From positions 11,276 through 75,275 of the forward strand of contig DASYEE010000128.1 of the NCBI GenBank assembly GCA_036499165.1: a stretch of DNA of 64,000 nucleotides, given 5' to 3'. The stretch comes from Galbitalea sp036499165 (GTDB lineage Bacteria > Actinomycetota > Actinomycetes > Actinomycetales > Microbacteriaceae). Under the pieces are notes generated by a model that made no database searches, had not been told where the DNA came from, and saw nothing but the letters and a program-made list of their open reading frames with translations. Each line of letters opens with the position of its first letter. The stretch's first letter is position 1. Below, piece by piece: positions 32,650-41,131 of the stretch. The translations under genes were made by a program, and so were the position numbers.

Positions 32650-34422
32650 ATGAAGATCGTTCCGCTCGTTCGCACCGAGGCCGCGCGCCTGACCTCCAGT
32701 CGGCTCGGCATCGCGTCGCTGGTCGCCCTGATGGTCGTCCCGATCATCTACGGCGGCCTGTACCTCTGGGGAAACCAGGATCCGTACAACAATCTCGGCA
32801 ACGTGCCTGCGGCAATCGTCGTCGGCGACGCTGGCGCAACCCTCGACGGAGCGCACGTCAACTACGGCCGGGATGCGGCAAAGAACCTCGTGGATGGCAA
32901 GAAATTCGGCTGGCACATCGTGTCGGCGAGCGCGGCCAAAAAGGGCGTGACGAAGGGCACATACGACTTCAGTGTCACGTTCCCCTCGTCGTTCTCATCC
33001 GACCTCACCTCGGCCGCGACCACCACGCCGACGAAGGCACGTCTCGAGCTCACAACCAACGACATCAACAGCTACCTCTCGACGACCCTCGCCAAGCAGG
33101 CGACTGCAGCTGTGCAGACCGCGATCACCCAGGAGGTCGCCCAGGCCGGAACGCACAAACTGCTGAACGCCGTGTCATCGCTCCGCGGAGGACTGGTGGA
33201 TGCGCGGGCCGGGTCATCCGAACTCGCTGACGGCTCGAAACAGGCGGCGACGGGCGCCGCGACGCTCTCGAACGGGCTCAGCGAGTTGAAGTCCCGGACG
33301 GCATCGCTGCCATCCAGCACCGCGCGCCTGAGCAGTGGTGCCGCACAGGTCGCGACCGGGGCTGGCGCGCTGAAGTCCGGTCTCACCACGCTGGACTCCG
33401 GTATGGCGCAATACCGTGCGCAACTGGCGATGGCTCTTGCGGCTTCCGGTCTTCCGGCGGCCAACCAGCAGGCCCTGCTCGCAGGCTACGACAAGCTCGC
33501 GGCGGGTGAGAGGTCGGCGAAGTCCGGCGCAGCCGACCTGTCCACCGGCGCGACCCAGGTCGCGACCGGAACCGGGCAACTCGCGGCCAACACCCCGACC
33601 CTCGCGAACGGCATCTCGCAGGCGGCGACCGGCGCTGCGTCCCTGAAGACCGGGGCGACATCCCTTTCTGCTGGGGCACACCAGCTCGACTCGTCGCTCG
33701 CGGCAGGACTGCTTAAGGTGCCCGCGACGAGCGCGGCCGAGCGCGTCGCATCCGCAAAGACACTGGCCGACCCGGTAGTCGTCTCACAGCACGCGATCAC
33801 CGAAGCCCAGAACTACGGGGCAGGGCTCGCACCGTTCTTCATCAGCCTGTCTGCCTGGATCGGCATCTACGCGCTGTTCCTGATCGTGCGTCCGCTGTCG
33901 CGGCGAGCGCTCACCGCGGTTCGTCGGCCGATCCGCACAACTCTCGCCGGATGGATCACGCCGGCAATTCTCGGCATCGTGCAGATGATCGCGCTCTACG
34001 CGATCCTGACGCTGGCGCTCCACCTGCGGATCGCCGACCCGGCGGGGTTGTTGCTGTTCATGGGCTTCGTGTCGATCACGTTCGCCGCGATCGTCCTCGC
34101 GCTGAACGCACTGCTCGGGAGCGTTGGGCAGTTCCTCGGACTGATCCTGATGATTGTGCAGCTGGTGACGGCAGGCGGGACCTTCCCGTACCAGACGCTG
34201 CCGGGCCCGCTGCGGGTGCTGCACCAGGCGCTGCCGATGAGTCACGCAGTGGATGGCGTTCGCCAGCTCATGTACGGCGGAACAGCGGGCGACCTGGCGT
34301 CAGCGATCACGCCGCTCCTGCTGTGGCTCGTTGCGGCACTGGCCGTCACTGTTCTTGCGGCGCTGCGACAGGGCCGGACGCGGTCGCTGACCCAGCTGCG
34401 GCCGTCTGCGATCGGCGGGTAG
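32650..34422 (+). CDS. YhgE/Pip-domain membrane protein
   Basis: 590 residues. The N-terminus LVRTEAARLTSSRLGIASLVALMVVPIIYGGLYLW carries the YhgE/Pip signature (one helix then LWGNQDPYNNLGN). The extracytoplasmic region, about 45-395, contains a long helical stretch with recurrent S-G-A-x-x-V-A-T-G units, roughly one Gly per 7-11 residues (about 185-375). Five or six transmembrane helices follow in the ABC-2-like C-terminal part. Relatives include phage-receptor Pip/YueB and ABC-2 permeases. It probably forms a membrane complex with the pseudo-NBD gene 1 bp upstream. Confidence 0.88.
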   Translation: MKIVPLVRTEAARLTSSRLGIASLVALMVVPIIYGGLYLWGNQDPYNNLGNVPAAIVVGDAGATLDGAHVNYGRDAAKNLVDGKKFGWHIVSASAAKKGVTKGTYDFSVTFPSSFSSDLTSAATTTPTKARLELTTNDINSYLSTTLAKQATAAVQTAITQEVAQAGTHKLLNAVSSLRGGLVDARAGSSELADGSKQAATGAATLSNGLSELKSRTASLPSSTARLSSGAAQVATGAGALKSGLTTLDSGMAQYRAQLAMALAASGLPAANQQALLAGYDKLAAGERSAKSGAADLSTGATQVATGTGQLAANTPTLANGISQAATGAASLKTGATSLSAGAHQLDSSLAAGLLKVPATSAAERVASAKTLADPVVVSQHAITEAQNYGAGLAPFFISLSAWIGIYALFLIVRPLSRRALTAVRRPIRTTLAGWITPAILGIVQMIALYAILTLALHLRIADPAGLLLFMGFVSITFAAIVLALNALLGSVGQFLGLILMIVQLVTAGGTFPYQTLPGPLRVLHQALPMSHAVDGVRQLMYGGTAGDLASAITPLLLWLVAALAVTVLAALRQGRTRSLTQLRPSAIGG

Positions 34423-34439
34423 CGGGGTTACTCGTGCGG

Positions 34440-34517
34440 TGGTCTCGATGACACGGGCTCGTGCCTCGTGCCTCGTGCCTCTACTCGACCAGCGGGGTCG
34501 AACCCCCGGCCGAGTAG
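34440..34517. repeat. R1 repeat with heptanucleotide microrepeat
   Basis: GGTCTCGATGAC starts the element, CGTGCCT is then repeated three times, and CTACTCGACC ends one arm, followed by a partial inverted copy (GGCCGAGTAGCC). Its complementary strand encodes the last residues and the TAG stop of the adjacent trmH-like gene. Confidence 0.8.
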
Positions 34518-35164
34518 CCACCGGCAGCGGACGCGTGCTGGGTAATCCAGGCGTGCATGGCGACCGCAGCGGCGGCCGAGGCGTTGATGCTGCGGGTCGA
34601 GCCGTACTGGGTGATTTCGACCACGGCATCCGCTGCTTCGAGCGCCTCGGCGCTGAGGCCGGGGCCCTCCTGCCCGAAGAGCAGGATGCAGTCGACCGGA
34701 AACGCGAACGTCTCGATGGCGACGGAGCCGGGAACGTTGTCGATGGCGATCACCGGCAGCTCCTTGACTGCCGCCCACTCGACGAACTCCGCGACCGTGT
34801 CGTGGTGCAGAACGTGCTGGTAGCGATCGGTGACCATGGCCCCGCGCTTGTTCCACCGCTTCCGACCGATGACGTGAACGGTGTCGGCGGCAAAGGCATT
34901 GGCGCTCCGCACAATTGAGCCGATGTTCATGTCGTGCTGCCAATTCTCGATCGCCACAGAGAAGGGATGCCTGTGCTGGTCGAGGTCTGCCACGATCGCC
35001 GCCATGGTCCAGTACCGATAGCGATCGATGACGTTCCGGGTATCTCCGCGCTCGAGCAGCTCCGGGTCGTACTCGTCGCCGGCCGGCCACTCACCACGCC
35101 ACGGACCGACCCCGTGCGTCGAGAGCTCATTGGTCGGGTTGGGGTTCTGCTCGGCGTCGGTCAC
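34481..35164 (-). CDS. TrmH/SpoU-family RNA 2'-O-methyltransferase
   Basis: 227 residues. SPOUT motifs are present: motif 1 NIGSIVRSANAFAADTVHVIG near 83-103, motif 2 LLFGQEGPGLS near 165 and motif 3 STRSINASAAAAVAMH near 197. It should transfer a methyl group from SAM to a ribose in tRNA or rRNA; the RNA target is open. GTG at 35164 is the best start. The last dozen residues (GGYSAGGSTPLVE) and the TAG are encoded by an R1 repeat, so the natural C-terminus has been replaced or extended. Confidence 0.9.
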   Translation of the reverse strand: MTDAEQNPNPTNELSTHGVGPWRGEWPAGDEYDPELLERGDTRNVIDRYRYWTMAAIVADLDQHRHPFSVAIENWQHDMNIGSIVRSANAFAADTVHVIGRKRWNKRGAMVTDRYQHVLHHDTVAEFVEWAAVKELPVIAIDNVPGSVAIETFAFPVDCILLFGQEGPGLSAEALEAADAVVEITQYGSTRSINASAAAAVAMHAWITQHASAAGGYSAGGSTPLVE

Positions 35165-35211
35165 GTGGCCATTCTCTCGCGATGTTAAAGTCAGGGCATG
35201 ACAGGGCATGC

Positions 35212-36102
35212 ATGACTGAACCGCTGTGGACGCCGGGCGGCCCCGACCTCGTCGTACTCGGCGACAACCTGGCCGTCACGGCGCAGCTGCCCGACGCATC
35301 CTTTCGGCTGGTCTATCTCGACCCGCCCTTCAACACCGGCCGGACACAGTCCCGCCAGACGATCAGCACCAAGCGAGCCCCTGCTGGGACGCGCGTCGGG
35401 TTCCAGGGCCACAGCTACGAGACGATCAAGGGAACGCTGTACTCGTACGACGACGACTTTGCCGATTACTGGGAGTTCCTGGCCCCTCGGCTCGAGGAGG
35501 CCTGGCGCCTGCTCGACGACCAGGGAACCCTCTACCTACACCTCGACTACCGGGAGGTGCACTACGCCAAGGTCGCGCTCGACGCACTGTTCGGGCGCGC
35601 CAGCTTCCTCAACGAGATCGTCTGGGCCTACGACTACGGAGCCAAGTCGGCCAGGCGCTGGCCTGCCAAGCACGACACGATCCTCGTGTACGTGAAGAAC
35701 CCGAAGACCTACTACTTCGATAACGCCGCGGTCGACCGCGAGCCGTACATGGCGCCGGGGCTCGTAACAGCGGAGAAGGTCGCGCGCGGCAAACTCCCGA
35801 CGGATGTCTGGTGGCACACGATCGTCGGGACCAACGGACGGGAGCGCACCGGCTACGCGACGCAGAAGCCTGAAGGCATCCTGCGCCGGATCGTGCAGGC
35901 CTCGAGCGCACCCGGCGACTGGGTAATCGACTTCTTCGCCGGGAGCGGGACAACCGCGTCGGTCTCGCGCCAGCTAGGACGACGTTTCGTGGCGGTGGAT
36001 GCCAACCCGGATGCCGTGGAGATCATGCGCACCCGTCTCGGCACCGAGGCGGTCGCCTACCCCGTCGGCACCGCCCCCCTCGCCCCTACGATGGATCCAT
36101 GA
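35212..36102 (+). CDS. Orphan DNA methyltransferase, beta class (amino-methyltransferase)
   Basis: 296 residues. The catalytic motif IV LDPPFNTG (about 42-49) precedes the SAM motif I DFFAGSGTTASV (about 243-254), the permuted beta order, and DPPF favours N6-adenine. No restriction endonuclease or specificity gene is nearby, so it is solitary. The ATG at 35212 (MTEPLWTPGG) follows a T/A-rich TGTTAAAG stretch that may be its -10. It overlaps the HAD phosphatase gene by ATGA. It could be a regulatory or genome-protection methylase; target unknown. Confidence 0.9.
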   Translation: MTEPLWTPGGPDLVVLGDNLAVTAQLPDASFRLVYLDPPFNTGRTQSRQTISTKRAPAGTRVGFQGHSYETIKGTLYSYDDDFADYWEFLAPRLEEAWRLLDDQGTLYLHLDYREVHYAKVALDALFGRASFLNEIVWAYDYGAKSARRWPAKHDTILVYVKNPKTYYFDNAAVDREPYMAPGLVTAEKVARGKLPTDVWWHTIVGTNGRERTGYATQKPEGILRRIVQASSAPGDWVIDFFAGSGTTASVSRQLGRRFVAVDANPDAVEIMRTRLGTEAVAYPVGTAPLAPTMDP

Positions 36103-36896
36103 CCGACCGAAGCGAAGTCGAGTGCTGGCTGACCGACATGGATGGCGTGCTGGTGCACGAGAACCATCCCGTGCCGGGCGCTGCAGAACTGCTGCAGCAG
36201 TGGCGCGACCAGGACAAGCCCTACCTGGTGCTGACCAACAACTCGATCTTCACCCCGCGCGACCTGAGTGCGCGGCTCCGGGCATCCGGTCTTGTCGTTC
36301 CCGAGGAGAGCATCTGGACCTCCGCGCTCGCGACGGCCGACTTCCTGCAGGCACAGATCCCCGGTGGGTCGGCCTTCGTGATCGGTGAGGCGGGGATGAC
36401 GACGGCCCTGCACGAGGCTGGCTTCATCATGACCGAGGTCGATCCCGACTATGTGGTCATCGGTGAGACACGCAACTACTCCTTTGAGGCCATCACGAAG
36501 GCCATCCGCCTGATCGGCGACGGTTCGCGCTTCATCGTGACGAACCCGGATGCGACGGGGCCGTCCGCAGACGGGCCCCTGCCCGCGACGGGTGCCGTCG
36601 CCGCGCTCATCAGCAAGGCGACCGGCAAGGAGCCGTACGTCGTCGGTAAGCCGAACCCGATGATGTTCCGCTCGGCCATGAACAAGATCGGCGCACACTC
36701 AGAGAACACCGGGATGATCGGCGACCGGATGGACACCGACATCGTCGCCGGCATCGAGGCCGGACTGCACACCGTGCTGGTGCTCACCGGGATCAGCGAT
36801 GCCGCAGAGATCGAGCGCTATCCGTTCCGACCGAACGAGGTGCTGGCAAGTGTGGCCGACCTGTTGGAGTCCGGGCCGGTGGAATCCGACCTGTAG
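36099..36896 (+). CDS. HAD-IIA family phosphatase (NagD-like)
   Basis: 265 residues. HAD motif I is LTDMDGVLVHE with nucleophile Asp near residue 12, motif II is VLTNNS, motif III is VVGKPNP near 185 and motif IV is MIGDRMDTDIVAG near 208. The cap lies between motifs II and III, defining class IIA. Substrates of relatives are nucleotides or sugar phosphates. Translation is coupled to the DNA methyltransferase gene. Confidence 0.93.
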   Translation: MTDRSEVECWLTDMDGVLVHENHPVPGAAELLQQWRDQDKPYLVLTNNSIFTPRDLSARLRASGLVVPEESIWTSALATADFLQAQIPGGSAFVIGEAGMTTALHEAGFIMTEVDPDYVVIGETRNYSFEAITKAIRLIGDGSRFIVTNPDATGPSADGPLPATGAVAALISKATGKEPYVVGKPNPMMFRSAMNKIGAHSENTGMIGDRMDTDIVAGIEAGLHTVLVLTGISDAAEIERYPFRPNEVLASVADLLESGPVESDL

Positions 36897-36920
36897 CCTG
36901 TGCGCTGCCGCAGAACCGCG

Positions 36921-38183
36921 TTACTGCGCGACCGCGAAGCTCGACGGCAGCGCGCCGCGCGATGCGCGGCTGACAAAGCAGTAGTAGGTGCGGCTGCCGC
37001 CGGTCCAGTCTTTCTCGGTTGCTGGGTAGGTGAAGCTCACCTGCAGGTCGCTGACTGCCTTCGCAGCGTCATAATCGATGACCTTCGATGAGGTACAGAG
37101 CGGTCTGATCTCGGCCGCGAACTGGGCGCTGGTCGGATACGCGGATCCGGACGCGTCGGGCAGGGTTCCCTTGAACAGCAGCTGGCCGAGGTGGGTGGTG
37201 CCGCAATCGACAACCGTGAATTTCGTCGCCCACGCGGAGGTGAAGGGCTGAAGGCACTCGCCGCCGTTTAGCTGGTTCCACAGGAAGGAACCCGGAGCGA
37301 CCGGGCCGGTGGTCGACGCCGGCTGGGGAGCAGCGGATGCCGCACTCGACGTCGCCGGAACCGGGGCAGTGGCGGATGCCGCTCCGAGCTTCTCGCCAAG
37401 CAGGAACAGTGCGACGAGCGCGAGGATGGCGACCAACCCGCCGGCAACCCACATCAGCGTCTTCTGCAGGGTCGTGAGCGGTGCATGCTGCGGACTCGCT
37501 GCATTCGCTTGCGGGCGCTCGCCGATCAGTGGCGAGACAGCCTGCAGCACGCCGACCTCTTCGTACTCCTCGAACTTGTGCTCGCCGAAGAGGGTGTCGA
37601 GGGCCGAAGTCGGGTCATCGAATGACGTGGGCCGCTCGGACGGGGCGGCCGCAGGCGCAACTGCCCAGGCCGGGGCGGCCGCGACCGGCGCGGCAGGGGT
37701 CGGCGGGAACACCGGCGTCGTGCGCTCGACGAATGGCTCCCATTTCGGCGGCGTGTATGCCTGTGTTGGCATATCTGCCGGGTCTGCCGCCTGTGCATCT
37801 GCGACCTCATCGAGCGACATCGCCTGCGTCGGGGCGTCGATGGATGCGCTGGCCTCGGCGGGCGGAGGCGCAACGTGCGATCCGCCGGTCGGCCGCACGA
37901 GAGGCGGCGGCGTGTACGCCTCGGTCGGAGGCAGGTCCGGCTCGGGGCCGGGATCGACGGGCGGCTCGACGGGCGGCGGCTGGACGGCGGAGCTCGGCTT
38001 CAGGTCCCAGTTAAATCCGCCAGCGGCCGGTGCATCCGCTGCTGGCTCGGTTGCGGCATCCTCGTCCGGTTCTTCGCCCGCGCCGACAACGGAACCAGCC
38101 GACTTCGGCTTTGGCACCTCGCCCGTCTCGAACTGGCCGGTAAGCCAGTCGCTCGGGTCGAACTCGTCGTCGTCGCCACTCAT
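36921..38183 (-). CDS. Single-pass membrane protein with Septum_form-type extracellular domain
   Basis: 420 residues. A long acidic, Pro-rich cytoplasmic region contains repeated PTQAYTPP-like motifs (PTEAYTPPP, PTQAMSLD, PTQAYTPPK), which resemble phosphothreonine sites recognised by FHA domains. One transmembrane helix follows (about residues 240-262). The external part GECLQPFTSAWATKFTVVDC...HLGQLLFKG...AYP resembles the septum formation domain of actinobacteria, with conserved Cys. ATG at 38183 overlaps the pyrE stop (ATGA). A role in envelope or division is inferred. Confidence 0.78.
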   Translation of the reverse strand: MSGDDDEFDPSDWLTGQFETGEVPKPKSAGSVVGAGEEPDEDAATEPAADAPAAGGFNWDLKPSSAVQPPPVEPPVDPGPEPDLPPTEAYTPPPLVRPTGGSHVAPPPAEASASIDAPTQAMSLDEVADAQAADPADMPTQAYTPPKWEPFVERTTPVFPPTPAAPVAAAPAWAVAPAAAPSERPTSFDDPTSALDTLFGEHKFEEYEEVGVLQAVSPLIGERPQANAASPQHAPLTTLQKTLMWVAGGLVAILALVALFLLGEKLGAASATAPVPATSSAASAAPQPASTTGPVAPGSFLWNQLNGGECLQPFTSAWATKFTVVDCGTTHLGQLLFKGTLPDASGSAYPTSAQFAAEIRPLCTSSKVIDYDAAKAVSDLQVSFTYPATEKDWTGGSRTYYCFVSRASRGALPSSFAVAQ

Positions 38184-38731
38184 GCGGTGAGTCCGAGGTC
38201 GGAGAGTCCTATCGCGTACAGGTAGGGGTAGCCGGCCGCCTCGATGACCTGCTGGGCTCCGGTGTCACGATCGACCACGACGGCGACGGCCGCGATCTCG
38301 GCGCCGACCTTCAGGAGCGCCTCAATGGCCTTGAGCGGCGAACCGCCTGTGGTCGACGTGTCTTCGAGCACGATGACGCGCTTGCCTTCGAGATCCGGGC
38401 CCTCGACCTGCTTGCCGCGACCGTGGTCCTTCGGCTCCTTGCGCACGACGAAGGCGCTGTATCCCTTGCCGAGCGCGACACCCTGATGCAGCACGGAAGC
38501 GGCGATCGGGTCAGCACCCATGGTCAGGCCGCCGACAGCGAACACGTCGGGCACGTCTGCGATCAGGTCGACCATGACCTGTCCGATCAGCGGGGCGACC
38601 CTGTGATCGAGGCTGACCTTCCGCAGGTCAATGTAGTAGCTCGCCTTCTTGCCACTCGTGAGCGTGAAGTCGCCATGGAACACAGCGTCGTTGGAGATGT
38701 AGTCGATCAGCTGCTGCCTGGCGGTATTCAC
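38180..38731 (-). CDS. pyrE: Orotate phosphoribosyltransferase
   Basis: 183 residues. PyrE makes OMP from orotate and PRPP in pyrimidine synthesis. The PRPP motif is VIVLEDTSTTGGS near residues 119-131; FTLTSGKKASYYIDLR near 22-37 and the flexible-loop VRKEPKDHGRGKQVEG near 95-110 are also diagnostic. ATG at 38731. It lies in a minus-strand run: small membrane protein, pyrE, Septum_form-like gene. Confidence 0.96.
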   Translation of the reverse strand: MNTARQQLIDYISNDAVFHGDFTLTSGKKASYYIDLRKVSLDHRVAPLIGQVMVDLIADVPDVFAVGGLTMGADPIAASVLHQGVALGKGYSAFVVRKEPKDHGRGKQVEGPDLEGKRVIVLEDTSTTGGSPLKAIEALLKVGAEIAAVAVVVDRDTGAQQVIEAAGYPYLYAIGLSDLGLTA

Positions 38732-38763
38732 CCTCTCAGGATAGTGAGCAGCGCCAAGGTGAC

Positions 38764-38976
38764 CTACTCGTGTGAGCTCTGGCCTGCCCCGTGATGATGC
38801 AGTGTGCTCGTCGGAGCGGGTGTCGACTGGCCAGCTGAGCTCGATCCGCTCGAGAGCAGCAGGATGCTCGCCGCCACGATGACAGCCAGGGCGATGGCGG
38901 CGACGAGGATGGCGCGGCGATTGTCACGCGCTTCAGCGGCAATCGATGCGGGGTCATCGAAAGATTCGGGTTTCAT
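38764..38976 (-). CDS. Small single-pass membrane protein
   Basis: 70 residues: a charged N-terminus, one helix (about 23-43, RAILVAAIALAVIVAASILLL), then a Ser/Thr/Pro-rich external tail ending in a His cluster (LHHHGAGQSSHE). ATG at 38976. It starts the pyrE run, 32 bp upstream of pyrE. No family recognised; the His tail could bind metal. Confidence 0.65.
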   Translation of the reverse strand: MKPESFDDPASIAAEARDNRRAILVAAIALAVIVAASILLLSSGSSSAGQSTPAPTSTLHHHGAGQSSHE

Positions 38977-39064
38977 TACGCTCCGACGCTAACGAGCGGT
39001 TCAGCGCCCGGCTACATCCCAGTTCGCGGGTGGACTGTCCGTTCCGCGCGCTAGCGTTGCTGTC

Positions 39065-39898
39065 ATGCGCGTAGCAACCTGGAATGTGAACTCCATCCGC
39101 ACGAGGGTCGGCCGCGTGGTCGACTGGCTCGGGCGGGAGGACATCGATGTCCTCGGCATGCAGGAGATCAAGTGCAAGCCGGAGCAGTTTCCCTACGATG
39201 CCTTCACCGAAGCGGGCTACGAGGTCGAGGTTCACGGGCTCAACCAATGGAACGGGGTCGCGTTCGCCAGCCGCATCCCCATGACGGACGTGTCGCGCGG
39301 CTTCCCGACATCCCCCGGCTTCGGCAAGGTCGATGATGCTGGTGACCTGCCGCAGGAGGCGCGTGCGCTCGGGGTGACGGTCGACGATCTGCGGCTGTGG
39401 AGCCTCTACGTGCCGAACGGCCGCGAGCTCGACAACCCGCACTATCCGTACAAGCTGGAGTGGCTGGCTCGACTCGCGGAACAGACCACCGGATGGCTGC
39501 AGGCAGACCCGGGCCTGAAGCTCGCGCTGATGGGCGACTTCAACATCGCACCGCTTGACATCGACGTGTGGGATATCGCGGCGTTCGAGGGCAGGACCCA
39601 CGTGAGCCAGCCCGAGCGGGAGGCCTTCCGCGCTTTCGAGACCGCGGGGCTGGTGGATGTCTTTCGCACTCGCGGCATCGAGGGCTACACCTACAGGGAC
39701 TACCAGCAGCTGCGGTTCCCCCGGAACGAGGGCATGCGGATCGACTTCGTGCTCGGGTCTGCCAGCTTCAACGACCTGGTCACCGCGGGGAAGATCGAGC
39801 GCAACGAGCGCAAGGGCGACGGGCCGAGCGACCACGTCCCCCTGGTCGTCGATCTCGACGTCGAGGTCGACGACGACGATCGCCCGATGATCTTCTAG
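39065..39898 (+). CDS. xth: Exodeoxyribonuclease III / AP endonuclease
   Basis: 277 residues. XthA-type repair nuclease of the EEP fold: WNVNSIRTR at the N-terminus, metal Glu in MQEIKCKPEQFP near 34, VPNGRELDNPHY near 117, GDFNIAPLDIDVW near 158 and the catalytic GPSDHVPLVVD near 256. It removes abasic sites and 3'-blocking groups. ATG at 39065, preceded by an 88-bp divergent region. R1 repeats follow the stop. Confidence 0.95.
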   Translation: MRVATWNVNSIRTRVGRVVDWLGREDIDVLGMQEIKCKPEQFPYDAFTEAGYEVEVHGLNQWNGVAFASRIPMTDVSRGFPTSPGFGKVDDAGDLPQEARALGVTVDDLRLWSLYVPNGRELDNPHYPYKLEWLARLAEQTTGWLQADPGLKLALMGDFNIAPLDIDVWDIAAFEGRTHVSQPEREAFRAFETAGLVDVFRTRGIEGYTYRDYQQLRFPRNEGMRIDFVLGSASFNDLVTAGKIERNERKGDGPSDHVPLVVDLDVEVDDDDRPMIF

Positions 39899-39908
39899 GG
39901 CGATTGCT

Positions 39909-40078
39909 GGTCTCGATAACGCCGGCTTCGCGCGGCTACTCGACCAGCGACCCACCCCGGTGATCGACATCGAGGCCCGGCGACCCAACCCCGGTGGCCG
40001 ACATCGAGACCCGGCCGACCTACCCCGGTGGTCGAGTAGCACGCCCGAGCGAAGCGAGGACGAGCGTTATCGAGACCC
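39909..40078. repeat. R1 repeat cluster, mixed orientations and degenerate copies
   Basis: A clear R1 copy at 39909-39948 (GGTCTCGATAACGCC ... CTACTCGACC) is followed by two degenerate spacers near CCCCGGTGGCCGACATCGAG and an inverted R1 ending GCGTTATCGAGACC at about 40077. The 200-bp gap between convergent xth and the AEC transporter gene contains only these repeats, which can form a long stem. Confidence 0.85.
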
Positions 40079-40098
40079 GGCTCGAGCGGCGGAGTAAC

Positions 40099-41031
40099 TC
40101 AGCGCTTCAGCAGGGCGGCGGCCAGGACGAGAACGGGAACCGCCCCGATGGTCGTGATCAGCACGGTGTCCCGAGCGAGAATCACCCCACGCTCATACCG
40201 CTGCGCGTAGTTGAAGACGTTCTGCGCCGTCGGCAGTGCGGCCAGCAGCACGACTCCAAACAGCGCCGTGCCCTGCAGGCCGAACACGAAGTCGCCGACC
40301 GCCCACGCCACCACCGGCATTACGGCGAGCTTCAGCGTGGACGCAAGCACGACATCCCTGCGGTTCGTACCAGCCTCGAGGATGCGGCTGCCGTTCAGTG
40401 ACATCCCGAACGCGAGGAGCACGACGGGGACGGCGGCGCCGCCGATGAGCACGAACGGCGCGAGCACGGGGGTCGGGAGTTTGACCCCCGTAATTGCGAC
40501 GATGACACCGAGCAGCGACGCGATGATCAGCGGATTGCGCACCGGCTGCGACAGGATGCGCCCGATTGACGCCCGCCCGCTGGTCGTGACGTCGAGAATC
40601 GTCAGGATCACCGGCGCGAAGATCACGAGTTGCAACAGGATGACCGGGGCAGACAGTGCCGGATTGCCGAGGACGTAGACCGCGACCGGCAGCCCGATGT
40701 TGTTGGCGTTCACGTAACCGGATGACGCCGCGCCGACCACGGTATCCGCGGTGGGCCTTCGCCACACCAGCTTCGCGACGACGACAAAGACCACCATCAC
40801 GCTGAGGGCGGAGACAGCTGAGACCGCAAGCACCCGCGAGAACAGTTCGTGGACGTTCGCACCGGCGAGCACTGTGAACAGGAGGCACGGCGACAGGACG
40901 AAGAACACAATGCGGTTGAGCACGTGCTGCACCTGGTTCGGGTTGTGACCGAGCACTCGGAAACGGCCGACGAGGAAGCCGACCAGAATCACGAACCCGA
41001 TGATCGCGAACCCGATCAGCACCTGCAGCAC
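40099..41031 (-). CDS. AEC-family (auxin efflux carrier-like) transporter
   Basis: 310 residues with about ten transmembrane helices in two five-helix halves: QVLIGFAIIGFVILVGFL at the start, a central loop (TSGRASIGRILSQPVRNPLI) and GYVNANNIGLPVAVYVLGNP near 105, the conserved AEC motif with crossover Asn/Pro. Relatives export or import malate, malonate or other organic acids. GTG at 41031 starts just before helix 1; longer frames enter the R1 repeat. Confidence 0.9.
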   Translation of the reverse strand: MLQVLIGFAIIGFVILVGFLVGRFRVLGHNPNQVQHVLNRIVFFVLSPCLLFTVLAGANVHELFSRVLAVSAVSALSVMVVFVVVAKLVWRRPTADTVVGAASSGYVNANNIGLPVAVYVLGNPALSAPVILLQLVIFAPVILTILDVTTSGRASIGRILSQPVRNPLIIASLLGVIVAITGVKLPTPVLAPFVLIGGAAVPVVLLAFGMSLNGSRILEAGTNRRDVVLASTLKLAVMPVVAWAVGDFVFGLQGTALFGVVLLAALPTAQNVFNYAQRYERGVILARDTVLITTIGAVPVLVLAAALLKR

Positions 41032-41058
41032 AGGTTCAGTCTGCCGCACTCCGCGCCG

Positions 41059-41125
41059 CCGCTGGTCGAGCAGCCGCAGCGCTGCGGACGGGCCGGCCTG
41101 CCTCGCAGCGCTACTCGACCAGCGG
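41059..41125. repeat. R1-type inverted repeat upstream of the AEC transporter
   Basis: CCGCTGGTCGAGCAGC (41059) and GCTACTCGACCAGCGG (ending 41125) form a 16-bp near-perfect stem with a GC-rich centre. It lies between two minus-strand genes, after the stop of the secreted glycosidase-like gene, and is probably its terminator. Confidence 0.75.
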
Positions 41126-41131
41126 GTTACC

